In this document: positions 8,001 to 16,626 of the stretch, one piece after another
Position numbering within the stretch: the first letter of the stretch is position 1
Layout: each line of letters begins with the position of its first letter
DNA from: an uncultured Ruminococcus sp.
GTDB taxonomy: Bacteria > Bacillota > Clostridia > Monoglobales > Monoglobaceae
Length of the DNA stretch: 35,014 bases
Assembly (NCBI GenBank): GCA_902797885.1
Contig: CADBUP010000081.1
Location: forward strand, 1-35,014
Reading direction: 5' to 3'
Position numbers and translations under genes: made by a program
Notes under the pieces: model-generated
Seen by the model: only the letters and a program-made list of their open reading frames with translations
What the model was told of the DNA's origin: nothing
Databases searched by the model: none

Positions 8001-8530
8001 CTAAATGCCTCCTCTGCTGTCTTCGCCGCGGCAAGGGCGGCCTCTATATTTCTTTTATGAAGTCTTTCGGGCATCCCCTGTTTAATAGCAAAAATCACGT
8101 CATCGATAGATATTCCGTCATACACGGCCGAAAACGCGCCGAGCAAAACCGTATTGGTGATGGGTCTCTTTAATATTTCCTCGGCAATCGAATCCGCGTC
8201 AATAACAAACACACGTTTATCCTCCATCGGCCTTTTGGAATTTAAAATTATTACGCCGCCTTGCTTTAATTCATTAAATGCCTCCTCCGAAAAGAGCGTA
8301 TCGTCTAAAAAAATACTGAAGTCAGCCTTTTTTGTTTCGCTTCGGTTGCCTATAGGCTTATTGTCAAGCTTAGTAAACGCTCTAATCGGCGCCCCTCTTC
8401 TCTCGGGGCCGAATGACGGGAATGCAAGTGCAAAGCTGTTTGAATCTTTAAGTGCATACGCTTCTCCCAAGAGCCTTGCCGCCGTAAAAGCGCCCTGCCC
8501 CCCTCTGCCATGCCATAAAACTTCGGTCAT
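7997..8530 (-). CDS. porG: 2-oxoacid:ferredoxin oxidoreductase, gamma subunit
   Basis: A 177-residue gamma subunit, recognised from the opening VLWHGRGGQGAFTAARLL and from FPSFGPERRGAPIRAFTK. It is the first gene of the operon, giving the order gamma-delta-alpha-beta known from four-subunit pyruvate and 2-ketoisovalerate oxidoreductases. I place the start at the ATG at 8530 because AGGAG lies seven bases upstream; a TTG at 8539 in the same frame would put the ribosome site too close. The neighbouring ligase and aminotransferase point to amino-acid-derived 2-oxoacids. Confidence 0.9.
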   Translation of the reverse strand: MTEVLWHGRGGQGAFTAARLLGEAYALKDSNSFALAFPSFGPERRGAPIRAFTKLDNKPIGNRSETKKADFSIFLDDTLFSEEAFNELKQGGVIILNSKRPMEDKRVFVIDADSIAEEILKRPITNTVLLGAFSAVYDGISIDDVIFAIKQGMPERLHKRNIEAALAAAKTAEEAFR

Positions 8531-8606
8531 ATATGTCAACTCCTATATTAAATCGCTATATCATTTTACCAAAACCCATTATCGGGTTTTTCTTTATTTA
8601 TAACGT

Positions 8607-8635
8607 ATTATACCATTCTTTTCCGCCATTGTCCA
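8607..8635 (-). promoter_or_regulatory. Promoter of the oxidoreductase operon
   Basis: On the minus strand, TGGACA (8635-8630) and TATAAT (8612-8607) are spaced by 17 bp, with an extended -10 TGG just before TATAAT. The start near 8600 leaves a leader of about 70 nt. The leader begins with a small hairpin, AAAACCC/GGGTTTT (8571-8590), which has no T-run in this direction. Confidence 0.75.
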
Positions 8636-8715
8636 ATATTATATATCTATTGATAGTTATAGTCTTTATCTATAGCAATCATTAAATTTTTGAACCAATT
8701 ATTAGTTAAAAAGTC

Positions 8716-8756
8716 TTGACAAAGTATGTCTAATATGGTAGACTATACATGTCGAC
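8716..8756 (+). promoter_or_regulatory. Promoter with overlapping dyads before the BlaI-like gene
   Basis: TTGACA (8716-8721) and TAGACT (8739-8744) are 17 bp apart, with TGG before the -10 box. GTCTA (8728-8732) and TAGAC (8739-8743) form an inverted repeat that includes the -10 box. A second dyad GAC/GTC (8741-8753) surrounds TATACAT and runs into GTCGAC. BlaI/MecI repressors bind such promoter dyads as dimers and often repress themselves, so this is the probable operator. Confidence 0.6.
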
Positions 8757-8785
8757 AAAAGTAGAACGTATTGGAGATATGCCTT

Positions 8786-9157
8786 ATGAAACATATAAAT
8801 ATAGGTGAAGCAGAGCTTGAAATTATGAAAGTTGTATGGAAAGCAGATAGGCCGATAGGCTCGGCGGCAATAGGAAAAGCCGTTGAAGAAAAGGGCTGGA
8901 AGCGTACAACGATTGCCACATTTCTTGCAAGGCTTGTTGAAAAAGGTGCGTTGTCTGCCGAAAGACGGGGCAAGGCTTGGTATTACACACCGGTTTTGAC
9001 GGCAAAGGAATATAAGAAATCGCAGGTGAAAAGCCTTATAAAAAATCTGTTTGACGGCTCAGCCGAAAATTTGGTTGCCGCACTTTTTGAAGAGGAACAT
9101 TTTTCGGATAAGGATATACGAGAGCTGAAAGCGATTTTTGAGGATAAGGAGGGATAA
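8786..9157 (+). CDS. BlaI/MecI/CopY family transcriptional repressor
   Basis: A 123-residue winged-helix repressor of the penicillinase-repressor family. GEAELEIMKVVW near the N-terminus, then the recognition-helix region TTIATFLARLVEKGALSAERRGKAWYY, match the family, and the C-terminal half (KKSQVKSLIKNLFDGSAENLVAALF) is the usual dimerisation and protease-cleavage part. The ATG at 8786 has GGAG nine bases upstream; a TTG at 8771 is in frame but lies on the ribosome site itself. It lies two bases before a BlaR1-type protease gene, so the pair should act as repressor and signal-activated antirepressor. The signal need not be a beta-lactam. Confidence 0.92.
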   Translation: MKHINIGEAELEIMKVVWKADRPIGSAAIGKAVEEKGWKRTTIATFLARLVEKGALSAERRGKAWYYTPVLTAKEYKKSQVKSLIKNLFDGSAENLVAALFEEEHFSDKDIRELKAIFEDKEG

Positions 9158-9159
9158 AC

Positions 9160-10983
9160 TTGATTAGCGAAATATTCAAAGCCCTTTTAATCACATCTCT
9201 TGCCGGCTCTGCCCTTGCGGTTGTTATCAGCCTGTTCCGCCCGATAACAAAAAAGATTTTTGGGTATTCGTGGCATTATTACATATGGCTGTGCGTGCTT
9301 TTTGTAATGCTTATGCCGGTGCGGTTTAATGTAAACCCGACACCCACGCCAAGCATTACAACGCAAACGACACAGACGGAACAAACAACTGTCAGCGAAC
9401 AACCCGACGCAATCGAAAATATTGTGCAGGCGGATACGGCTCAAAATCCACAGCTTTTACGGAAAACATCTGTTATATGGGATAGAATAATTTATAACCG
9501 AATGAATATTTTAGCGTATTTATGGCTTATCGGCGCAATAGCTTTAATGCTCTTAAATGTTGTACGATATGTAAGGTTGGATATTAAAATACGCAAAACC
9601 GGTGAGGTTATATCCTGCCCCGAAATCAGCGAGTACACCGACAGGAAAATCAATGTTCGGATATGGAAAAATGTTGCATCACCATTTATGACAGGCGTAT
9701 TCAGACCAACGCTGATTTTGCCGAAAACAGAGCTTTCGGAAGAACAATTACATAACATACTCCGCCACGAAATGACGCATTTTAAACGGCACGATATTTT
9801 ATATAAATGGTTTGCCGAATTTGTAAAATGCGTGTACTGGTTTAACCCAATGGTGTGGTATGTTTCAAAACAAATCGCGGCAGAGTGTGAAATATCCTGC
9901 GATATGTCGGTTACAAAAAATATGACGGACAGCGAGGAAATGAGCTATATCAACACAATTCTCTCCCTGCTTCCGACAGGTAAATCCAAACAGCTTCCGC
10001 TTACCACACAAATGGCAAGCAGTAAAAAAATTTTGAAAAGGAGATTTATTATGATTAAAAATAAGAAAACAACAAGCAGATTTATGTCGGTATTATCCGC
10101 CGTTATTGCCGCCATTATGCTTTCAACAACGGTTTTTGCGAGTGGCGTATTATCAGATTTGACAACTGATGATTACACTATTGAAATACTGAATAACGGC
10201 GAAAAAATTGAACTCACGAATAAGCCTTTTATAGAAAACGGCGAGGTATATGTTCCGCTTAGGGAACTGTTTGAAAAAATGGGTATTATGAGTAATCCTG
10301 AAAATTATATTAATTGGGATAATGGGAAAATAACCGTTTCAATCAACGAGCCGTCAAGAAGCGTAAACGGATATTCGGAATATACTTATCAAATTGAAAT
10401 CGGTCAGGAAATACGAAAAATATTATCAAATCCGGAACCCATAAATTTTGATGTGCTAATTGTTCCGCCTGTTTTGAAGGACAGCATCACATATGTTCAA
10501 TTAGGTTCTGTATCGGGTGTTTTAAATGAAATTTACGGAACGCACTTATACAAATTAGAATATAACATTTTTGATAAAAACAGAAACGATATAACCTTTT
10601 CCGTAACTGATGCATTGGAAACAGAGAAAGATCTGAGAGAAATGTCGGATCCGATAAGAACAGTGGAGTTATTTTTTAAGGCCTTTTATAATCAGGATTT
10701 TGAGAAAATGAAAAGATACTGCACTCAAAGCTGTGTAGACAATTTCTTTGGTGATAATTATGTTTTCGGCATGAAAAAAGCAACGCCTTTAAGCATAGCC
10801 ACAGTTGATAATTTAGCAGAAAAAGGCTATACCAACGGTGAATGGATTGCACAGCCGGAGGTAAAAATGATACCTGCCGAAAATTCTGTCTTTGATCCAA
10901 ACCAAACGAAAACATCGTTTTATATGATATTAAAACAGCAGAACGGCATATATTTAATTGATGAGTTTGCGACAGGACTTTGA
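9160..10983 (+). CDS. BlaR1-type M56 membrane metallopeptidase with stalk and NTF2-like sensor end
   Basis: A 607-residue membrane protein. Hydrophobic segments lie near residues 5-25, 38-55, 115-137 and 307-325. The zinc-protease motif is HEMTH (203-207), followed by ECEISCD near 242-248, as in M56 peptidases that inactivate BlaI. The outer part does not look like the penicillin-binding domain of BlaR1: residues about 335-400 resemble a copper-amine-oxidase-N/stalk domain (NGEVYVPLRELFEKMGI), and the last 110 residues look like an NTF2-like fold (VELFFKAFYNQDFEKMKRYC). The start is TTG with AAGGAGGG before it. A second start at Met298 (10051) has AAAAGGAGA upstream and is followed by a signal-peptide-like segment, so the sensor part may also be made alone. 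There is no beta-lactamase gene nearby; the ligand is unknown. Confidence 0.85.
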   Translation: MISEIFKALLITSLAGSALAVVISLFRPITKKIFGYSWHYYIWLCVLFVMLMPVRFNVNPTPTPSITTQTTQTEQTTVSEQPDAIENIVQADTAQNPQLLRKTSVIWDRIIYNRMNILAYLWLIGAIALMLLNVVRYVRLDIKIRKTGEVISCPEISEYTDRKINVRIWKNVASPFMTGVFRPTLILPKTELSEEQLHNILRHEMTHFKRHDILYKWFAEFVKCVYWFNPMVWYVSKQIAAECEISCDMSVTKNMTDSEEMSYINTILSLLPTGKSKQLPLTTQMASSKKILKRRFIMIKNKKTTSRFMSVLSAVIAAIMLSTTVFASGVLSDLTTDDYTIEILNNGEKIELTNKPFIENGEVYVPLRELFEKMGIMSNPENYINWDNGKITVSINEPSRSVNGYSEYTYQIEIGQEIRKILSNPEPINFDVLIVPPVLKDSITYVQLGSVSGVLNEIYGTHLYKLEYNIFDKNRNDITFSVTDALETEKDLREMSDPIRTVELFFKAFYNQDFEKMKRYCTQSCVDNFFGDNYVFGMKKATPLSIATVDNLAEKGYTNGEWIAQPEVKMIPAENSVFDPNQTKTSFYMILKQQNGIYLIDEFATGL

Positions 10984-11088
10984 TTAAAAACTAATAAAAC
11001 ACGGGGCAAATCAAACAGCTCAGCAACATGAAAAAATGATATATTATTAAAATGAAATTTTTCGCTTATTACATCCTATTCTACGCAC

Positions 11089-11116
11089 AAATGCCTCCGC
11101 CGCGGCGGAGGCATTT
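11089..11116. terminator. Bidirectional terminator, 28-bp perfect palindrome
   Basis: AAATGCCTCCGCCG (11089-11102) is immediately followed by its reverse complement (11103-11116). It lies between the converging BlaR1-like and LysR genes. The T-runs are short on both sides, so strength is uncertain. The preceding stretch 10984-11088 is AT-rich and holds no gene I can support. Confidence 0.7.
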
Positions 11117-11122
11117 TCCGAT

Positions 11123-12040
11123 TCAAACATTCAGATACCTCGAAAGCTCCTTTATAAACACATCGCCGATCTGGCTCGGAACAGTATTTTTCTTAATTAT
11201 ATATCCTATTTCCATTGAGCTGTTGGGATTGTCCTCATCCGCCTCAAACGGAACGGCGATATAATCCTCGCCGTTCAGTTCCTCACAGATTATGCCCGAG
11301 CACAGCGTATACCCGTTAAGTCCGACCATAAGATTCAGCATCGTCGCACGGTCAGTCGCCTTGATTGTCCGCTGATATTCATTGGTGCTGAGTATTTCCT
11401 CGGCAAAGTAGAAAGACCCGTTCTCACCCTGTTCAAACGAAAGACAGGGATAGTCTTTAAGTTCATCAAAGCTTATTGACTTTCTGTCCGCAAGGGGATG
11501 ATTCTTCCATATATACACATATGCGTCACAGTCTATAAGCTTTTTAAACTCACAGTCATTCTCATCAAGCATCTTTTCTATAACCTTTCGGTTAAAGTCG
11601 TTTAAATACAAAAGTCCGATTTCACTTTTAAAGTTCCCCACATCGCATATTACGTCAAAGGTCTTTGTTTCGCGGATAGCAAACTCATAATTCAGCGTTC
11701 CGAACTGTTTGACCGTATCTACAAATGCCTTAACAACAAACGAATAATGCTGAGTTGATACACCGAACTTTCGTTTGATATTCTTGGTTTCGATATATTT
11801 CTCGTGAATCAGCTCATACTGCTGATACAGCTGTCTTGCATATAAGAGGAACTCCTCCCCCTCCCTGGTCGGTATAACACCTCTGCTTGTGCGAAGAAAG
11901 ATTGAAATCCCGACCTCTTTTTCAAGGTCCTTTACCGCGTTTGTCAGCGACGGCTGAGAGATGAACAGCGTCTCTGCTGCCTTGTTCATCGACCCCGCCT
12001 CTGATATTGTTAAAACATATATTATCTGCTGAAGTGTCAC
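11123..12040 (-). CDS. LysR family transcriptional regulator
   Basis: A 305-residue regulator. The N-terminal helix-turn-helix is clear (AGSMNKAAETLFISQPSLTNAVKDLEKEVG, residues about 15-44, then LFLRT-like IFLRTSRG), followed by a ligand-binding domain of usual length. It starts at GTG, four bases after the stop of the giant activase gene, and AAGGCGGTGA overlaps that gene's end, so it is translationally coupled to it. LysR proteins usually sense a metabolite of the pathway they control; the coupling suggests that it monitors the activase-linked pathway. Being downstream on the same strand, rather than divergent, is a less common arrangement. Confidence 0.9.
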   Translation of the reverse strand: MTLQQIIYVLTISEAGSMNKAAETLFISQPSLTNAVKDLEKEVGISIFLRTSRGVIPTREGEEFLLYARQLYQQYELIHEKYIETKNIKRKFGVSTQHYSFVVKAFVDTVKQFGTLNYEFAIRETKTFDVICDVGNFKSEIGLLYLNDFNRKVIEKMLDENDCEFKKLIDCDAYVYIWKNHPLADRKSISFDELKDYPCLSFEQGENGSFYFAEEILSTNEYQRTIKATDRATMLNLMVGLNGYTLCSGIICEELNGEDYIAVPFEADEDNPNSSMEIGYIIKKNTVPSQIGDVFIKELSRYLNV

Positions 12041-12044
12041 CGAA

Positions 12045-15000
12045 TCACCGCCTTAACGCGGCCGATACCTCGGCCCTGTCGTGTTTCTCGGAAGTCTTGA
12101 CTTTGCTTCCCGCTTCGTTCTGCAGGTTCTTCTTCGCCGCTGATAACATCAGCTTGATGCGGTTAAGCTGGTTCACTTCACTCGCGCCGGGGTCATAGTC
12201 AACAGCAACGATATTTGCATATGGATAGCTGTTTTTAAGAGCCTTTATCACGCCTTTTCCGACAACGTGGTTCGGCAGGCAGGCAAACGGCTGTATACAT
12301 ACTATATTCGGCACATCCGATGTCAAAAGCTCCGCCATTTCACCGGTGAGGAACCACCCCTCGCCGTATTGATTTCCGATAGACAAAAACGGCTTTGCCA
12401 GCTCAGCGACCTTTTCAATAGGCATAGGCGCTTCAAAGCGCCTGCTCTTTTTAAGTGCGTCAATCGCAGGCTTTCTGAGCCTTTGAATCGCCTTGATTCC
12501 GATATTTGACGCGACCGCCGAACGCAATGTTCCGCCGAGGAACTCGTGTTTATATCCCGCATTAAACAAACAATAATTCATAAAATCCATCAGATCGGGA
12601 ACAACCGCCTCGGCACCCTCGCTTTCAAGAAGGTCAACAAGGTGATTGTTGGCAAGCGGCATATACTTGACAAGAATCTCGCCGACAACGCCGACCCTCG
12701 GCTTGACAAGCCTCTCGTCTATGGGGAAGTTATCGAAAGCGCCAACTATCGCCTCGCAGATATTTTTAAAGCTCTTGTGACTCTTATCGTTAATCAGCGA
12801 GTCAATACAGATTTCCTCCCACTTCTTATGAAGTATATTTGCCGACCCCTTAGTTTTTTCATATGGACGAACGCGATAAAGACATCGCATAAACAGGTCG
12901 CCGTATACGATTGCCTTTGCCGCAGCCATAATCAATGCCGGCGGAAGCTTAAAGCCGTCATTTTTCTCCATCCCGTTCGCGTTGAGCGAGATAACGGGAA
13001 TGTGCGAAAGTCCGACCTTATCAAGCGCACGCCTGATAAACGCAACATAGTTGCTCGCACGGCAGCAGCCGCCCGTCTGAGACATAATTATCGCCAGTTT
13101 ATCCGTGTCGTATCTGCCCGAGGTCACCGCCTCCATAATCTGGCCGACAGCGGTGATTGACGGAAAGCACGCGTCATTATTGACGAATTTAAGCCCGGCG
13201 TCAATCGCGCTTCTGTTATCATTATCGAGGATTTCGATATTAAACCCGAATCTTCTGAAAACAGGTTCAAGAAGGCTGAAATGAATCGGGCTCATCTGCG
13301 GCGCAAGTATCGTATATCCCTCTTCAAACATCTTTTTGGTAAACACGCTTCGCTTATAACGAACATCCTTAGGCCTTGCGCAGATGTTTCGTTCACGGCG
13401 CATTTTCATTGCCGCAAGCAAGCTTCTTATACGGATTCTTGCCGCGCCGAGATTGTTGACCTCATCGATTTTAAGCACGGTATAAAGCTTGTTTGCCCCT
13501 TCCATAATCTCACACACTTCATCAGTGGTGACCGCATCGAGTCCACAGCCGAACGAGTTCAGCTGAATAAGCTCCATATCATCGCGCCGGCTGACAAATT
13601 CCGCCGCTGTATAAAGCCTTGAATGATAAACCCACTGGTCATTCACACGCACCGGTCTCTGAGGAGTAAAGTCAATGGGAAGGCTGTCCTCGGTAAACAC
13701 CGTCAAGCCGTATGACGCCACCATCTCAGGGATTCCGTGATTTATCTCAGGGTCTGTGTGATACGGCCTTCCGATAAGCGCAATACCGTTTCCGTTTTCT
13801 TTCTCCATCAGCTTAAAGATTCTCTCTCCCTCACGGCGAATATCGGCCTTTGCCCGGCGCTGTTCCTTCCAAGCGGAATCGACCGCCCTTTTAACCTCGT
13901 CCGCCGGGATGCTCCATTCGTCATCACAAAGCCTTACAAGCCGGTCGGCCGCCGTTTTTTTATCGGTAAACGCAATAAACGGTCTGACATAATTTATGCC
14001 CTTCAGAGCTATGTCCTCAACATTATTTTTCAAATTCTCGGGATACGAAACAACAATCGGACAGTTATAGTGGTTCTGCGCACCCGGTGTCTCCTGATGC
14101 TCATAAAAAACACACGGGTGAAAAATCGTTTTAACTCCGTTATCTATGAGCCATTGAACATGACCGTGTGCAAGCTTCGCCGGATAGCACTCGGATTCAG
14201 ACGGAATCGACTCCATCCCGAGCTCGTATATCTTTCTGTCCGAGAAAGGCGAAACAACAACCGAAAATCCGAGTTCCTTAAAAAATGTAGCCCAAAACGG
14301 ATAGTTTTCATACATATTAAGAACACGCGGAATCCCTATTTCGCCGCGGCTTGCCGCTTCAATCGAAAGCGGCTCATAGTCGAACAGCCGTTTTCGTTTA
14401 TATTCAAACATATTCGGCGCGCTCTTTTTTCCCGAAGCCCCGCCAAGACCGCGTTCGCAGCGGTTCCCGGTGATGTGCCGCCTGCCGCCGGGAAATTTAT
14501 TAACCGTCAGCATACAATTATTTGAACATCTTCCACAGCGAACCGTCGATGTCTCATATGTAAGCGACAGAATTTCATCAAGCGGAAGCATAGAGGTTTC
14601 CCTGCCGCGGCAGCGGTCTTTGGCTATCAGGGCCGCACCGAATGCACCCATAATTCCCGAAATATCGGGGCAAATTGCCTCAACGCCCGCTATTTTCTCA
14701 AACGCACGGAGAACCGCCTTGTTATAAAACGTTCCGCCCTGAACAACTATATTTTTGCCGAGGTCCCTTGCATCGGCAAGTTTAATAACCTTAAACAGCG
14801 CATTTTTTATGACAGAATAAGCAAGTCCGGCCGAAATATCGGCAACGGACGCCCCCTCCTTCTGTGCCTGTTTCACGTTGGAATTCATAAATACTGTGCA
14901 TCGCGTGCCCAAATCGACCGGATTCTCAGCAAACAGCGCCTCACTTGCGAACTCGGCGGCGGTATAGCCGAGAGAGCTTGCAAAGTTCTCAATAAACGAG

Positions 15001-16343
15001 CCGCATCCCGATGAACACGCCTCGTTTAAAAGCACATTGTCGACCGAATTATTTTTAAGCTTAATGCACTTCATATCCTGACCGCCTATATCCAAGACAC
15101 AGTCAACATCCGGATTGAAAAATGCCGCCGCCGTGCAGTGTGCAATCGTCTCAACCTCGCCCTCGTCAAGGCAAAACGCCGATTTAAGCAAGGCCTCGCC
15201 GTATCCGGTCGAACACGAATACGCAATCCTCGCCCCGGCGGGGAGCTTAGTCTTTAATTCGGCAACAGCTGAAATCGCGGTCTTTATCGGGCTTCCCTGG
15301 TTTCCCGAATAGAATGAATAAAGAAGCTGACCGTCGCTTCCGATAAGAGCCATCTTTGTCGTTGTAGACCCCGCATCGATTCCGAGGAAGCAGTCACCCT
15401 CATATGATGAAAGCTCCTCCTTCTTCACAACCGCCGCCTTATGACGCAAGCAGAACTCGTCATATTCCGCCCTGCTTGCAAACAACGGGTCAAGCCGTTT
15501 AATTTCAATGTCCATAGCCACGCCCTCGCTCAGACGTGAAATAAGTTCATCTATATCGGCACCCGTCACCTCATCGGCCTCAAGCGCCGCACCCATAGCG
15601 GCAAAAAGATGTGAATTTTCAGGGTCAACCGTGGTCTCGGGCGTAAGCTTAAGCGTGCGTATAAAAGCCTTTTTCAGCTCGGGAAGGAAGTGAAGCGGCC
15701 CTCCCAGAAACGCAACACAGCCGCGAATCGGCTTGCCGCAGGCCAGTCCCGAAATCGTCTGATTTACCACCGCCTGGAAAATAGAAGCGGCGAGATCCGC
15801 CTTTGTTGCTCCCTCGTTTATGAGCGGCTGAATATCCGTCTTTGCAAACACGCCGCATCTCGCGGCAATAGGATAGATTTCGCGGTAGGATTCAGCCTCT
15901 TTGTTCAATCCGGCCGCATCGGTCTGCAAGAGGGCGGCCATCTGATCGATAAACGAACCTGTTCCGCCGGCACAAACGCCGTTCATACGCTCGTCTATTC
16001 CGCCGTCGAAGTATATGATTTTTGCATCCTCGCCGCCAAGTTCGATGGCAACATCGGTCTGCGGCGCAGTATATTGCAAGGCCGAAGCAACGGCAACAAC
16101 CTCCTGGACAAATTCTATATTAAGCGCCTTTCCCAAGTTAATCGAACCCGACCCCGTGATTCTGGGTTTAAGCATACACTCTCCCGTTTGCTCACGTGCC
16201 TCACGCAAAAGCTCAGCCAGGGTCTGCTGAGTATGTGAGCAATGGCGGCGGTACTGACCGAATATTAAGTTGTTTTCATCGTCAAGCAGAACAAGCTTAA
16301 CGGTAGTTGAGCCTATATCAATACCGGCTTTATATTCTTTCAT
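12045..16343 (-). CDS. Giant 2-hydroxyacyl-CoA dehydratase activase-type protein (two ATPase domains plus DUF2229 and HgdB-like parts)
   Basis: A 1432-residue fused protein known from anaerobes. Residues 5-260 and 318-575 are two BcrAD/BadFG/HgdC-type ATPase domains with phosphate loops GIDIGSTTVK (8-17) and GIDAGSTTTK (321-330) and cysteines for a 4Fe-4S cluster (NGVCAGG Cys124 and ARCG Cys163; CSSGCG near 443-447 and RCTVF Cys482). A cysteine patch CGRCSNNC (603-610) plus Cys629 follows. Residues about 670-985 resemble DUF2229 (SECYPAK, FGCGLDAVTTDEV), and the rest a dehydratase-subunit-like part (NNDACFPS, GGCCRASNY at 1091-1098). HgdC-type activases use ATP to inject one high-energy electron into a dehydratase. 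The substrate of the fused form is not established. It starts at ATG 16343 behind its own promoter. It is followed by the LysR gene. Confidence 0.88.
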   Translation of the reverse strand: MKEYKAGIDIGSTTVKLVLLDDENNLIFGQYRRHCSHTQQTLAELLREAREQTGECMLKPRITGSGSINLGKALNIEFVQEVVAVASALQYTAPQTDVAIELGGEDAKIIYFDGGIDERMNGVCAGGTGSFIDQMAALLQTDAAGLNKEAESYREIYPIAARCGVFAKTDIQPLINEGATKADLAASIFQAVVNQTISGLACGKPIRGCVAFLGGPLHFLPELKKAFIRTLKLTPETTVDPENSHLFAAMGAALEADEVTGADIDELISRLSEGVAMDIEIKRLDPLFASRAEYDEFCLRHKAAVVKKEELSSYEGDCFLGIDAGSTTTKMALIGSDGQLLYSFYSGNQGSPIKTAISAVAELKTKLPAGARIAYSCSTGYGEALLKSAFCLDEGEVETIAHCTAAAFFNPDVDCVLDIGGQDMKCIKLKNNSVDNVLLNEACSSGCGSFIENFASSLGYTAAEFASEALFAENPVDLGTRCTVFMNSNVKQAQKEGASVADISAGLAYSVIKNALFKVIKLADARDLGKNIVVQGGTFYNKAVLRAFEKIAGVEAICPDISGIMGAFGAALIAKDRCRGRETSMLPLDEILSLTYETSTVRCGRCSNNCMLTVNKFPGGRRHITGNRCERGLGGASGKKSAPNMFEYKRKRLFDYEPLSIEAASRGEIGIPRVLNMYENYPFWATFFKELGFSVVVSPFSDRKIYELGMESIPSESECYPAKLAHGHVQWLIDNGVKTIFHPCVFYEHQETPGAQNHYNCPIVVSYPENLKNNVEDIALKGINYVRPFIAFTDKKTAADRLVRLCDDEWSIPADEVKRAVDSAWKEQRRAKADIRREGERIFKLMEKENGNGIALIGRPYHTDPEINHGIPEMVASYGLTVFTEDSLPIDFTPQRPVRVNDQWVYHSRLYTAAEFVSRRDDMELIQLNSFGCGLDAVTTDEVCEIMEGANKLYTVLKIDEVNNLGAARIRIRSLLAAMKMRRERNICARPKDVRYKRSVFTKKMFEEGYTILAPQMSPIHFSLLEPVFRRFGFNIEILDNDNRSAIDAGLKFVNNDACFPSITAVGQIMEAVTSGRYDTDKLAIIMSQTGGCCRASNYVAFIRRALDKVGLSHIPVISLNANGMEKNDGFKLPPALIMAAAKAIVYGDLFMRCLYRVRPYEKTKGSANILHKKWEEICIDSLINDKSHKSFKNICEAIVGAFDNFPIDERLVKPRVGVVGEILVKYMPLANNHLVDLLESEGAEAVVPDLMDFMNYCLFNAGYKHEFLGGTLRSAVASNIGIKAIQRLRKPAIDALKKSRRFEAPMPIEKVAELAKPFLSIGNQYGEGWFLTGEMAELLTSDVPNIVCIQPFACLPNHVVGKGVIKALKNSYPYANIVAVDYDPGASEVNQLNRIKLMLSAAKKNLQNEAGSKVKTSEKHDRAEVSAALRR

Positions 16344-16432
16344 GTTTCATCCTCCAACCTCAGAGAATTTTATGTCACCGCAGGCAAAACATTGTCGCCG
16401 AACCGCGGTTTATAGCGAATTTAATCATAACA

Positions 16433-16461
16433 ATTATAGCATAACACATTTTAAATTACAA
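16433..16461 (-). promoter_or_regulatory. Promoter of the activase/LysR operon
   Basis: On the minus strand, TTGTAA (16461-16456) and TATAAT (16438-16433) lie 17 bp apart. The -35 is inside ACTTGTAATTT, a near copy of a block found at three other promoters here. The leader to the ATG at 16343 is about 85 nt. Confidence 0.75.
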
Positions 16462-16548
16462 GTGGAAATTGTTATAAAAATATCAGGCCTCCTTGTCCGA
16501 TATCAAAAATATACTATTGAAATATCAGAAATATGCTATTTTCCTTGA

Positions 16549-16577
16549 TTGACAAATCATTTGTTTTGTGATAACAT
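16549..16577 (+). promoter_or_regulatory. Promoter of galE
   Basis: TTGACA (16549-16554) and TAACAT (16572-16577) are 17 bp apart, with TGA giving an extended -10. The transcript would start near 16584, about 43 nt before the galE ATG. Confidence 0.75.
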
Positions 16578-16626
16578 ACAGAGTAGATAGGATGAATTAA
16601 ATTACATATAAAAGGGGACTTTGACT

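Noticed and set aside
8571-8590. AAAACCC/GGGTTTT hairpin with T-rich sequence on the plus strand, possible terminator
   Set aside because: No plus-strand gene ends here; on the minus strand, where transcription passes, no T-run follows. It is noted only as a leader hairpin.
12546-14525. Long plus-strand open frames opposite the activase gene (204 and 262 residues)
   Set aside because: They are rich in Arg, Cys and His, lack ribosome sites and are antisense to a clearly conserved protein; they are reading-frame shadows.
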